Shown: positions 35,685 to 46,905 of the stretch, one piece after another
How the letters are laid out: every line of letters begins with the position of its first letter
How positions within the stretch are numbered: the first letter of the stretch is position 1
DNA from: Drosophila pseudoobscura
Lineage: Eukaryota; Arthropoda; Insecta; Diptera; Drosophilidae
DNA length: 64,000 nucleotides
Reading direction: 5' to 3'
NCBI RefSeq assembly: GCF_009870125.1
Contig: NC_046679.1
Coordinates: forward strand, 25,668,001 to 25,732,000
The notes under the pieces: model-generated
Seen by the model: only the letters and a program-made list of their open reading frames with translations
Databases searched by the model: none
What the model was told of the DNA's origin: nothing
Translations under genes and position numbers: made by a program

Positions 35685-35815
35685 TCTCCATCTAGCGGAG
35701 TCTACCATGCTTGGTAAAAAGTTATGCCGCGCTATGTGGCGGGTTTTGTTAAAAGTTTTGCCGCGCCATCTAGTGGAATTTTTTAGACTTTGTCGTGCCA
35801 TCTAGTTCGAGAAAA
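35685..35815. repeat. Imperfect tandem repeat carrying CTCF-like sites
   Basis: A core close to CCGCGCCATCTAGTGG recurs: CCATCTAGCGG at 35688-35698, CCGCGCTATGTGGCGG at about 35727-35742, CCGCGCCATCTAGTGG at 35761-35776 and CGTGCCATCTAG at 35794-35805. The flanks AAAAGTT(A/T)TGCCG repeat as well, so the array looks like duplications of a unit of about 35-40 bp. Read on the other strand the core contains AGATGGCGC, the motif of Drosophila CTCF. Confidence 0.55.
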
Positions 35816-35980
35816 TCCCACAGCTATCGCCAAAGAGCACTGTCGCACAGTGGGACAGGACACACGAATTTCGGGCTAAGGATATATGGTATGGCTAAAA
35901 CTAAGATCTTACGAGTCGGTTGTTCTACTAGTATTTGATGTGAATTATAAATTTAGAGGTTAGATTAAATTAAACTAAAA

Positions 35981-37270
35981 ATGTTGTGTTTGCCCGGCAG
36001 ACTGGACATGAAAACGGGCAGCACAGAAACTTGGTTTTGCAGTCGGGACATAGCCACCTGGCGTGCTTCCGGTACCCGAGAAGTAGTCATCCCTATCGGA
36101 ATTACTGGGGTCACAGAACCAGAAGGTTTTATTTGACGATTATCCGCTTATTTATGCAACAAGGTGCACCACCTCAACACAGATGGGTGTCCCTGGCAGT
36201 TGCTGTTGGTCCAGCTGCCATTCTGGAACAATTAGAGTTTGTGCATCTTATGCTGGATGACTTGGCTGCGACATCCCCCATATGCAGCTAGATAATGCGA
36301 GCGACGCGTCGCCTAATTCTACGGGGGATCAGGCGCCAATGATTGCGTTGCTATTGGCCAGTCGCTTATCAGAGATATATTTTCTTCACTGCAAATATCT
36401 CATCGCTACGAGGGAGGAACAGCAACTATTGGTAGCAAAAGAAATGGACACAAAAGTCTTTATAGTACTCTGGGGAGATCTTTTGTGATTTGCAGCAGAC
36501 TACAGGTTCCTGGTGTAGATTAACAAAATACTGAAGGTAAGAATGTGAGTACTAATATGTAAAATTATTTGACTATAACTAAAACTATAACTTCATGCAG
36601 GCACTCTTCAAGGTTTCTCGAGGTACTACAACTGCACTGGATGAATTCCTAAGTATTTAATTTTAATCTTTCCATTTATCTTCTGCCGAATGCTTTTCTG
36701 AGCGATAGCATACAGCGATAGAGACCCGTCCTATTCAAAATTTAGAGTAAAACACGTTACATACATATATTTTATTTTTTATGCCTGCTTAAATTAATCA
36801 CATACCTAAAAAATGTTTAAATGTGTAGAAAACCACAAAAAAACAAAACGGTCGAACCAGCGAACACAGATTTCAAAAGTATATCCGATTCGTTTGAAAC
36901 TCTTTACTTGGTTGTCTTTTTTGTTTGTGTGGATGTGTTATTAACAAAACTGAATTATTACATTTAATATTTGCAAGATTGGGCATGTGAGAAGTAAAAT
37001 CATTCAAGGTAGAAAATATCGAGACACAAAGCTTTGCATTAAATTTGTACAATTTAGTCTATCAATTTTAGTCGGTACGAATATCTAATTTTTGTTCAGT
37101 CAACAATGAAATCTTTGGTTGATACTTTTAATATAATATATAATTGATAACTATCACCGAGGACATGCTTACTGGTCGCTTACAGTAGTCGAGGATCAAA
37201 GCGGTCCTCTCTCTTCTCCAATTGTTCAATAACATCTGGGATATTCTCAATGAAATTGATTTTAATTAAT
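35981..37270. pseudogene. Possible decayed coding or transposon-derived patch
   Basis: Several short frames here have coding-like composition but do not join. They are 35981-36136 (+, opening MLCLPGRLDMKTG), 36282-36488 (+) and a minus-strand stretch at 37180-37270 ending in EQLEKREDRFDPRLL and a stop. No domain is recognisable, stops interrupt all of them, and the strands differ. A degenerate mobile element or broken gene is the best guess. Confidence 0.25.
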
Positions 37271-40200
37271 TTTTTTAATTAATTAATTTTATTTATTTTG
37301 TAAAGCATCCATTTATGGAGCGACTTTTGTTTTTCAGCAACCATAGCAAGATATCAACCATACCTGAGTGCTATCCAGAGGAAAAACGACGATAGCTATT
37401 GGTCTTTTATTTGGCACATTTAACGATTCAAAAACATGGATCGGAGTCCGTGGTCAGAGCACTGTCGTACTATCAGCGAAAACAAATTATTACGCCGTTG
37501 CAGCATCAAAATGTTGGCACTGTCTACTCTCGAGAGCGGGTGTGATACAGTTTACAAGTATGAATTATTTATGTATGCTCTCCGGCATGTCAACGCGGTG
37601 CGACGTTAATTAAAATTATCCCAAAACGGACTAATACCAGGCACAGCAATTTTACGCCGGGGCTTTCTTTGCTCTTTTGCTCGTTTTCACCAGCTTTCTG
37701 GTGGGGCTAGTGGTTCCGATTTTTATCGAGTGACCACGGCTGTTTACGTTTGCGGTGGCCGGGGCTAGCTTTGCATTGTTTTACTTGCCTTCTCGCCGCA
37801 CCGGGTCCTGGCGAAGTGCGCTGGCGGGGGGCCAGACCGACATCGCATCGTCTGTGGCGTCCCTCCTTCCTTTGTGGCTCGCCCTGCCCGCATATTTGTG
37901 TTTTCTTTTTGCAACTGTCGCTACAGGCATGGACGCAGATGGGGGCTGTTCCAGACTGTTGTTGTTGGTCGCAGTGTATTCTATCCCGGACTCGTAGTGT
38001 ACGTTGAGTGTTTGTGGATGTAATGTAGTAGTATGCAACTAGCAAAAACAAGAATTTCTGAGCCCATACAGTACGGGGACGAGTGAGTGGAGAGTATCAT
38101 CAACGTATTCATGAGCATAAACAGTGAAGGGATCTAACTAGTATCTTCATACTAAAAGTTATTTCACAACCCTTTAAACTTCATGGCCTTTGGGGTATGG
38201 TTAGCCAAAGTTCCTGGTTTACCAATATCTAATAAATGTACTATTTACGACTAAAAGAGAACCAACCATATGTACATATGTACGTCTGTGATATCGAATT
38301 GAATTTCAAATTCATATCAGATACCCGTAATATCTCAGTAGGAGCCATGGCCACCCTATAGTTGACTATAGGTTGACCAAGCGTGTGGTTCGTTTTGGAC
38401 TGCAACGTGTTGCTGGTAGCTGGGAACCAGAGTCAGAGCAACAGCCTGCTTTAAAATATTGACATTGCCGACTGTTTTTATGCCGCCACCTCGCCAACAG
38501 TGACTGTTAACCAGTCCAGAGAGGGCGCGAGAGTAAATTAATGAAACTTAAAACTGCAAATGGGCCCAGCGGTGGCCAGGCGCCATTGTTGGCATTGTCA
38601 GTCGGTCACTAAATATTTGCTCTGGTCTCTGTTATGTAGTACACATGTAAATATAATGAATGTGATGCGAGACGTAGTGGAGCGGTGCAGTTCGATCAGG
38701 GGCGGGACGAGAGCTTTTCGACAGTAAAAATCCTTCGCTCTTGCCTGTAAAATAATACCTATGTATGCGAATGATCAAGTCCAAGGAATTGATGACCAAT
38801 ACAAAACAGCCCAGCCCACTCCCACTACTCAACGGATGGACCATCGACTGTTCACATTCGCTCGAGACATCCTAGCCGTTATGCGAAGGTCATCATTTCT
38901 AGCAACAATGCTATTGGTTGTTTTTTATTGAACTTTAACATGGTACAACCGACCACAGAAATAATCTTCCAGTGAATGTATGTGCTTCGTATTAAATACT
39001 ATTTGTTCATAATTTAAAGGCTTTGAACTTGGTACGAGTGGCATGTGCGCAAACAGAATAAGTATGTTCGCATTGTATCTGAGACTCTTGCTTTTTTCAA
39101 ACAAACCACTCGAATGAATTGAATTAATAATAGAGTTGGCCACTTCTTACTACTCAGTGTTCGTATTATATTTTTCCACATTTAGTTCTTCCCACAACAG
39201 AGGTGGAACAAAAATTTAGACTGTTGAAGTATAAATAATATAAAGAGTATAAATAATATGAAGTATAATATAAAATGTCTCATACCCACTTTTTAGATGG
39301 CCCAAGCTCGCTGCTGTTTTCGGATTGAGCTGATCTGATCGTCATGACAGGGAAATGTCTAAGGGCTAAAACAATTGGTGGGAAATCTTTTTTGGAACAC
39401 AGAAATACAAATGATACCCAACCACTGTACCTTTGGGTTCTCGGAGGCAAACTTGTGGATACCGCTAGAATGGGCCCCAAACACGGCCAGGAGGCGTCGT
39501 GCCCTTTTGTGTGTTGCCTGTAACCCTGTATACCGCTTGTCTTCTGACAAAATTACTTATTCAAACTTTTGTATTGTATTTTTATTGTAAATTTGCCATT
39601 TCCGAACGCAATTGCGACACACGGATACATGTTCGCCCGGGCCGGATTCGCCGGGTTGCTGGGCTGTGTTTTGCGTGTGGGGCCGGTCCATTTGCATACT
39701 GAATGTAAATTATATTGTCCGTTCCATGCTCTGACACTTAAGAGACGAAATGAAATAAAAGATGACTTCAGCGACAACAAAGGGAATGAAAACATCGAGA
39801 CGCTCGCTGTCGCCCTCGAGATGACAGCGGAGACGTTGCGTACCACCAGACACGCACACGACAGCCACGCCAGCCCAGCCATAAGGACAACAACGACAAG
39901 CAGCTACCGCCTACCAGCGACGTGTTGCCAAAGCTGGGTAGTCGCCTCCGCCTCCGTTCGACCGCTTTAATATTTGACGAGCTTTAATGAAATCGCTTTG
40001 CCCTGCGTTTGCTTTCAATTTACTCCTTGCGGCGGCTCGTCTTGGGTGGCTCCCTGCCACACCTCGCCCACCTGCCACACGTGCGTTGGCATCTGGAAAC
40101 TACATTACGGGGGCTGTGGGTGGATGGGAAGGGAATAGGAATGTGAATGTGAATGTGATTGCCCGAGTGTGCATAAAGAGTGTCGTATTTGGCTAACGAC

Positions 40201-43200
40201 TCTCAATGCATGCATTTTTTTAACCCTGCCCTCTCAATATAGGATCCAAGGGGCAATCGTGCTGCGCCTTGGTATTAAAACTGAAATTGAGGAGTTCGCT
40301 TATGGCATTATGGCAGAGCTGCCTTCGGGCCTCGAGTTTGTGAGAAATTCGAAAGACTTCTTACCATCTTAGGTAGTAAATTTGGATTCTTGGTGTTCTT
40401 AGGAGCACTTGGATGCCAGTCCATTGTACATATGGTAAGTGCCAAGACAAATGGACTTTGCATGTTGCAATCCCCGGAAGCTGCTGGATGGGTTCCGTTC
40501 CCTGTTCGGATGGGGTGTATGGCTTAATTTGCATTCTATGGAGAAATTAATAGCAATGTTTATGGAATTTATGCTTGACTGAAACTCAAAGTTAAATTCT
40601 TTTTTTACCATCCATCCATCGGAGCGACAACAAACAATTTAAGGGAATTTTTCACAGCTGAATAAACTTTTAGCCCAAAGACCAAAAATAAATGCGCTAA
40701 CCCATCGCAGTCGAGCATCGGTTGTCGGATGTCGAGCGCCTGGCGTCGGGTATCGGGTCGGGAATAATGGTTAGACATCCGCCCCCAGCCTCCCAGTCCA
40801 TCCTTGTTCGGGGCTGGGCTATTTGTCTGTCTCATTTGGGCCATTGCGGCGTTGTCATGCCGGCGGCTGTTGGTCATTTTGTCTTCGATTTACTTTTTCA
40901 AAAACAATTTTCTCCCATAATGATGAGGCTGGTCTCTTCCGTTTCGATTGCCCGTTCGGGCTTCAGCTTCTCCTGGCCGCCTGGATCTAGATATACGCCC
41001 GCCCCTCCCCCAATGGGCTCATCGCATTCTTCTCCATTTTTATGGGCATCACAAAGGCATTTTGTTGCCTTGCCAATTATTATATTGTCTTTGGGTATGC
41101 GTGGGGGCCACATTGATATTGATGTAGGGCTCCGTGGTGAGGACTGCCTAGCCGGGAACGATTCACATACTCGCACATATCTGATTTAATATTGGTTGTG
41201 GCAATGGCGGGAATGGAATGGAATGGCGGCATGGCTTACCCAAATGGCAACTTGATTTCCACTACAAATTAGTTTATGTCGTTACTGGTCCTGATGCAAT
41301 ACTCGTAATATTTGTGTTTCATCTTATAAATTTATGCGGCTACCCATCAACCCGCAGCAGTTTCAAATTGTGTCCGCTCAGCAATGAATTTGACATCAGA
41401 GCTTAGAAGTTGCGGATGATAGCGCTCTCTATTAATTTCATGTTGGCGCCAGGCACTCTCCACCCTCCGAGATCAGACTCCAACGCGTCGGCGAGAGGGA
41501 GAGCCTCAAATCGTTCAAATTGACTTAAATTACTGAATCGTGGCCTGTCACACCAGTCTGCACTCGACGCGAGCTCATGCCTCTGAGCAGTACTGCTGTG
41601 TTGTCTCTGAATATCCTGTATATCCTGCATTCTATTCTCATGCATCGAGCCTGACTCGACTCTGTCGTGTGGCATATGGAAACCATGGCATTGGAAGTGA
41701 TTAATTGGCATATATTGAGGCTCCTTGCAAACTTTGCCTTCGACTGTAATCTCCTTCCGGCTGCAGTTAAGGACTTCCGAAGAGCAGCTGCGGCATCTCA
41801 GAGAGTGCTCATCAAGTGTATGTGTATGTGTACGTGTATGTGTAAATGAAGTCCTTTGAACGTCATTTGGCAGCGAAAGTTTTGCAAAAGTTACTTGATG
41901 TAGTGCAGGGACAACTTTGATTGCTGTCAAAGTAATTAACAGAAAGCAAAACTTGCATCCATAAACCAAATCTACAGCAAACGAAAATCGCTTTGAAAAT
42001 TGGCTGAAGCCTTGAGGCAACTGAACTAAAAGGGCACACAGCACACTCCAAAACTCTAGTTCCGTAGAACACGTTATTTTGATAACTTATAAATCCATGT
42101 TTATGCAGAAAGTCCGGCGTGGCATTCTATTTACCATTCACTGAATACTTTCCTCAATTTTATATAATAACACATTCGTGCACCATGAGGTTGGAAATGA
42201 CAGGATTTCTTCTCTGTGCTGCCATCATGCATGGGCACACTCACCACATACTCAAACTAATTGTGGGATTTACAGATACCAGACACGTTTTTAATCGTTG
42301 CCAAGTGGCTATTTGCAGTTTTATGAAACCAAAGCCACCACCAATGAATCAGGCAAACAAACTACGGCCAATCAGTATTCGCTTTTAGCATCCGCCGTTG
42401 TTCTCGTAGATGCTTAAAGTCTGCGACAAAAAGCGTGTTCCCCATCGTCACTGTTGATTTGCATTCCAAATGCGAGGCAAGGCTCGTGGGTGCAGTGGTG
42501 CAGTGGTGGTGGTCTTGGACATCACATGCGAATATATGCATGCTTTCACAGGCAGGCCCCCAGTGTCGACACAAGCAGTCGAGCGATACACGCATACCGT
42601 AAGTGATTGCATATGATGGGAGCTGCTGGGTGGCCGTCGCCGCCACAGTGCGTGTACGTTCTGGCTTTGTGTCATTCAAATTGCAAAAACGTCCTTGCTT
42701 GGCGCAATTAAAATGCTACCGACAATGATGTCGACTGTCGAATGTCGACTATCGACAGCCGCTTGATAATGAAGCAGTCTCTGCTGATTTTCAATGACTT
42801 TGGGGGGTAACTTTGGGTATCTAAGCTGGATTTAAGTGAAAAATCCGAATTCTTTAATATGGAATATACGTTTTTTCCCTTTTGTCCATCAATCCCAACG
42901 CCCTCTTAACTACACTGGAGGATCAGACTGTGACTATCCCTAACCGAAACGGTATAAAAGTTAATGGCCCACTGCATTAAATATTCCGTAGCTTAAAGCT
43001 TTGGTTTTTCGTTCACCCGGCAAGGATTTCCCACTCGCATGGTGATTACGTACTGGAGGAAGTCGCACAGACACCTATTGCATATCGCTTTAAGGACATT
43101 TCCGCACATTGTCACGTGGGCTGCCGTGCCCCACAACGGCAACGGCCTGCCGCAGGCTTTTGTTCGTATGCTATCGGAGGCTGCCATTTGCATTGCCGTC

Positions 43201-44403
43201 ACGTTCTTGGGGAGCCGAAATTTAATTTGGCTTGTTTCTATTTTTCAATAATCCTCAGCCAAATGCTAACATCAACCAATTGTCGACCTGGCCAATACTC
43301 GTAAACAGTCGGTGCGTTGCGGCCGGGCCCTAGTGCTCCAGAGTCAGCCTAAAACACATTCGAAATGCATTTGGAATTTATAACAATGCTGCTTTCCCAT
43401 CGATAACAACGTACACGTGTCAATGCATCTGCTGTCTCACCAGAGAAGCAGATCCAGACCGAGTGTGCAAGTGCAAGTGCTTGTTGCAAGAGCAACATTT
43501 ACCGGTAGTTTGCCACTTTTATCTCGACGCAACATTCTAAGAAGGCCAGGCCCCAGCGCCAGCCACTGACTGCATCGACGAGGGGTGGCGTTTGGTCCAA
43601 GCTTCTAGGTCCAGGTAGGAATTTCAATTGGAGCTTCTGGACAAGGAGCTCTGCACTCGGCGGGGCTTCCGGCTGCTGGTAATCGAAAATCGATTGCCCT
43701 TATGAGTTGAATAACCGGTGCTCGGGCGCCTCCATCTCCGTTGCCCACAGTTTAGATATCTGCATACCTGCAACTCACATAACCATATATTTACAGATAT
43801 TTGTGTGCGAGTATAAATGTCGGTGCCGTGCAAGTTTCCGCACTTAGGGGCGGGTCCCCCTTCTGTCGGGACAAGAGATCCAAGGCCAAACTTGCGAACT
43901 TTGATTTGCATTTCTGCATGTCCTTTGGAGCTGCGTACGGATATGGATCCAGGCCCAGCATTCGAATGGTGCCAGCTATACCCTCGTCCGGCAAAGTTTT
44001 TGTGTTTGTCAAATGCACACGTTGAAATGTATTGCAAATTGTTTATGAGTGCATTTCAAACAAACAAATGGACTGCTCCGGGCGGATCTCCATGCAAAAA
44101 AGCAGCCCAAACAACATTGGTTATTTGTGCAGTCCATAAAACTGTTTATGCAAGGGAAAATGCTTCCCCATGAGACTCCTACTCCTACTCCAAATACATA
44201 CATAGCTCCTAAAGTATTTATTATAAAATAAATCGGTTTTTACAGAAATCTGTAGAACAATTAGAGAATTTTTTAAACAAAACAACATTTTTTTAAAAAT
44301 TAGTTTAAAGTTACATTTTTATTTTCACCATAATTGAAACTAACAGAATATGAATTCATATATTTCAACTCATCAAAAGTAAAAACACCGAGGGGAAACG
44401 TTG

Positions 44404-45130
44404 TGAGTTGCTGCGGAGACCGCAACTCTACATTTATACCCGATACTTAGTCAGTATTGCTCTCCTCCGGCAGACACCGCTAATATTAAGCCACACGACA
44501 AAGAGTGCGTGCGAGAGAGACAGAAAATCAGTCTGAGCGTGACTGCAAATTAGCCACTCCAAATTAATGTGTTCCTTTTGGCTATACAAATTATCCGATC
44601 TGATCCAGACTCAGCAATCTCATAGATACGGTCATTCTCTATGATTGTGCGTTTTTAGTTTTCTCGAATCTACAATAAGGTGGATGCAACAGATTTTCGT
44701 CCTTTGTGGAGGCGGAAGGGGGTGGGGCGAATATACGTTTTATAGTGAGATCTAACAGGAGTGTGGATACCAAATTTGGTTACTCTAGCCTTAATAGTCT
44801 CTGAGATCTGTGGATGCCGCAGATTTACGTCCTTTGCGGAGGCGGAATGGGGTGTGGCAAAATTTTAACACAAAACGGTCAAGGTCCAATATCACAGAAG
44901 TGTGGATACCAAATTTGGTTGCTCTTATAGGTTCTAAGATCGATGAACTCACATTTTGCAACAGACGGACAGACGGACAGACAGACAGACAAGGCTCAAT
45001 CGACTCGGCTATTGATGCTGATCAAGAATATATATACATTATAGGGTTGGACACGCTTCCTTCTGGACGTTACTCACATCCACTTTCACCAAAAATCGAA
45101 TATACCCCTATACCCCTATACAACTCCTAG
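44404..45130 (+). mobile_element. Mini-me/DINE-1-like non-autonomous element
   Basis: The stretch has the hallmarks of the abundant dipteran mini-me/DINE-1 (Helitron-related) elements. Its left end has a hairpin-forming GAGTTGCTGCGG...CCGCAACTC and a TTATACCCGATACTTAG word. The middle carries a proto-microsatellite of GACA/GACG units (about 44962-44992). Then come GGCTCAATCGACTCGGCTAT, GATGCTGATCAAGAATATAT, a CGCTTCCTTCTGGACGTTAC word and a right end with ATATACCCCTATACCCCTAT. Internally a unit of about 130 bp is duplicated (starts near 44680 and 44810). There is no coding capacity, as expected for this class. Confidence 0.7.
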
Positions 45131-46689
45131 AAATTCCGCAGTTTAAAAATGCGCTCTTTTCCTGCTAGACTGAATTCGCCACTGTGCAGTGGTCCGAATA
45201 TATTTTGGCTTTCACGTGTAGTGACAGAAATATACTCGTGTCTGACAGAAATTTAGTAGAAGCTCGTTAATTAAACAACTTTTCCATTATTAGGGACTCT
45301 AATTTGTCGTTTGCCAAATGTTGAATCGATAAATCTATTGCAGAATAAACACCTACTCATTGCGCGAATTGCTCTCGAAACATCGGAAAGCCTAACTGAT
45401 AATTGGACATTATTTTTAAATATGCTGAATCTGTTGTTCTGAATAATGTTGCTGAATAATGTTGTTGAATGTTGCTGTATTTTGTATCCCTTGTTGCTTA
45501 ACTCGATTCTTAGTTTAGATATTGCCACAGCAGTGCACGAGAAGGCAGATCAAAAGTATCTGTGGCAGCGCAGAGTAGGGGGCAGCGAGAGGAGCTCATT
45601 TGCATTGAAATTTTATTCTCGGACGCGCACATGGGCAAAGCAATACTTTCCTTTCAGTTTCAGGAGCACTAAGCATGTCAGGCATACAATTATGTTTCCG
45701 CAAATACGAGTATGTAAATGGGGAGCAATTTGTGCGACAGTCCCAGCGTGTGGGGATGTAAGTCTTCGTCTTCCAGCGTGAGTGGGTCTCCGTCGTTTAT
45801 GTAAAAAGTTTTCGCTTTTATGTGAAATTCGCTTAAAAGTTGGTGCAGATACGAGGAAATTAACATTTTGACGTTTGAATATTAAGAGACACCACTCCAC
45901 CGCATTGTCCTTGGGTCTGTGTACACTGTATACACTTCGCAAACATAATCAACAACAATACATCGCGTCATGGGAAGACATTTATATTGCGGCTCTGTTC
46001 AAGTACCCTTCACGGGGCTTGGCTGCTTGGCTGGCAATCGGTTATAAACGGGGTATTATGTTAATTTTACCTTAATTTGTGCCCTCATAACGGGGTAATT
46101 CGTACCGGATTGTGGGAATTTCTGGGATAATGTTCGGAAAACTGGAGCCGAGCCACAATCGCTCAAGAAGAAGCTATGGGTAATTGAAAGTCAGAGTTCG
46201 TTTAAAATTGAACTTTTCACCGCATTTCCGAGTCACCTAGGAACTCAGCTGGAACATGAAGCACATACGGAACGAACCTGTACCCATAGCCGTGACCTCC
46301 TGCTGGGCCAGACCATTAGCACATCGTACATGCCTCTGCGGCTTCACAAAGTACGTGCAAACATTCTGCGGTCCTGTGTGTGTTTCGGTTAATTAAAAAT
46401 GTGCTGCGCATTAATATAATTGCCGGGGGATTACAATTGAATGATTAATAATAGTGCAGTGATTAAACGAAATGCTGCCTTCGTCGTCGGACCTGCGGAG
46501 GCGACTCGCACCCCTTGTGGCAGTGCTCAGAATTTTGCATGTGCTCTGAGAGCGAGCAGTCTTTTTCAGAAGATGTTCAATCAAACATTCAGCCGAAACA
46601 TATTATTCACACACACTCGTACAGTGCACACTCAATGGAGTGAACTGTGTGAGAGTGAAGAGGTTACACTGCGAGTGAAAAGAGCCTTG

Positions 46690-46905
46690 TATTTATGGTC
46701 TTTGGAAGCGTTTCCGACCCCATAAAGCATCCAAATTTTGACATCACACTGAATTAACTTTGCTTCAATATTTTCCGCCTTGACAAAGGACGAAAATCTG
46801 TGAGACCCACAATTTTCAAAAATCCAAATAGCCAAAAACACAGTATCATACAGAATGGCCAGACTGCCGAATCTGAATCAGATCGGATGATCATAATAAA
46901 CCCAG
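46690..46905 (-). mobile_element. Fragment related to the mini-me/DINE-1-like element
   Basis: GGAAGCGTTTCCGACCCCAT at 46707 and CAAAGGACGAAAATCTGTG near 46784 are reverse complements of, or close to, words in the element at 44.4-45.1 kb. The same GGAAGCGTTTCCGACCCCAT word occurs near 34800. A TATA-like GTATAAATG with flanking CT-rich sequence lies beyond its right edge at about 47012. Boundaries are uncertain. Confidence 0.45.

Noticed and set aside
36676-36745. A short string resembling the C-terminal signature of hAT transposases (AECFSER, then a stop)
   Set aside because: Too short and interrupted; no catalytic region or terminal repeats could be found nearby.
41403-42044. A 213-codon minus-strand open frame
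   Set aside because: Contains a simple-repeat His-Thr stretch and otherwise unstructured sequence; likely chance.
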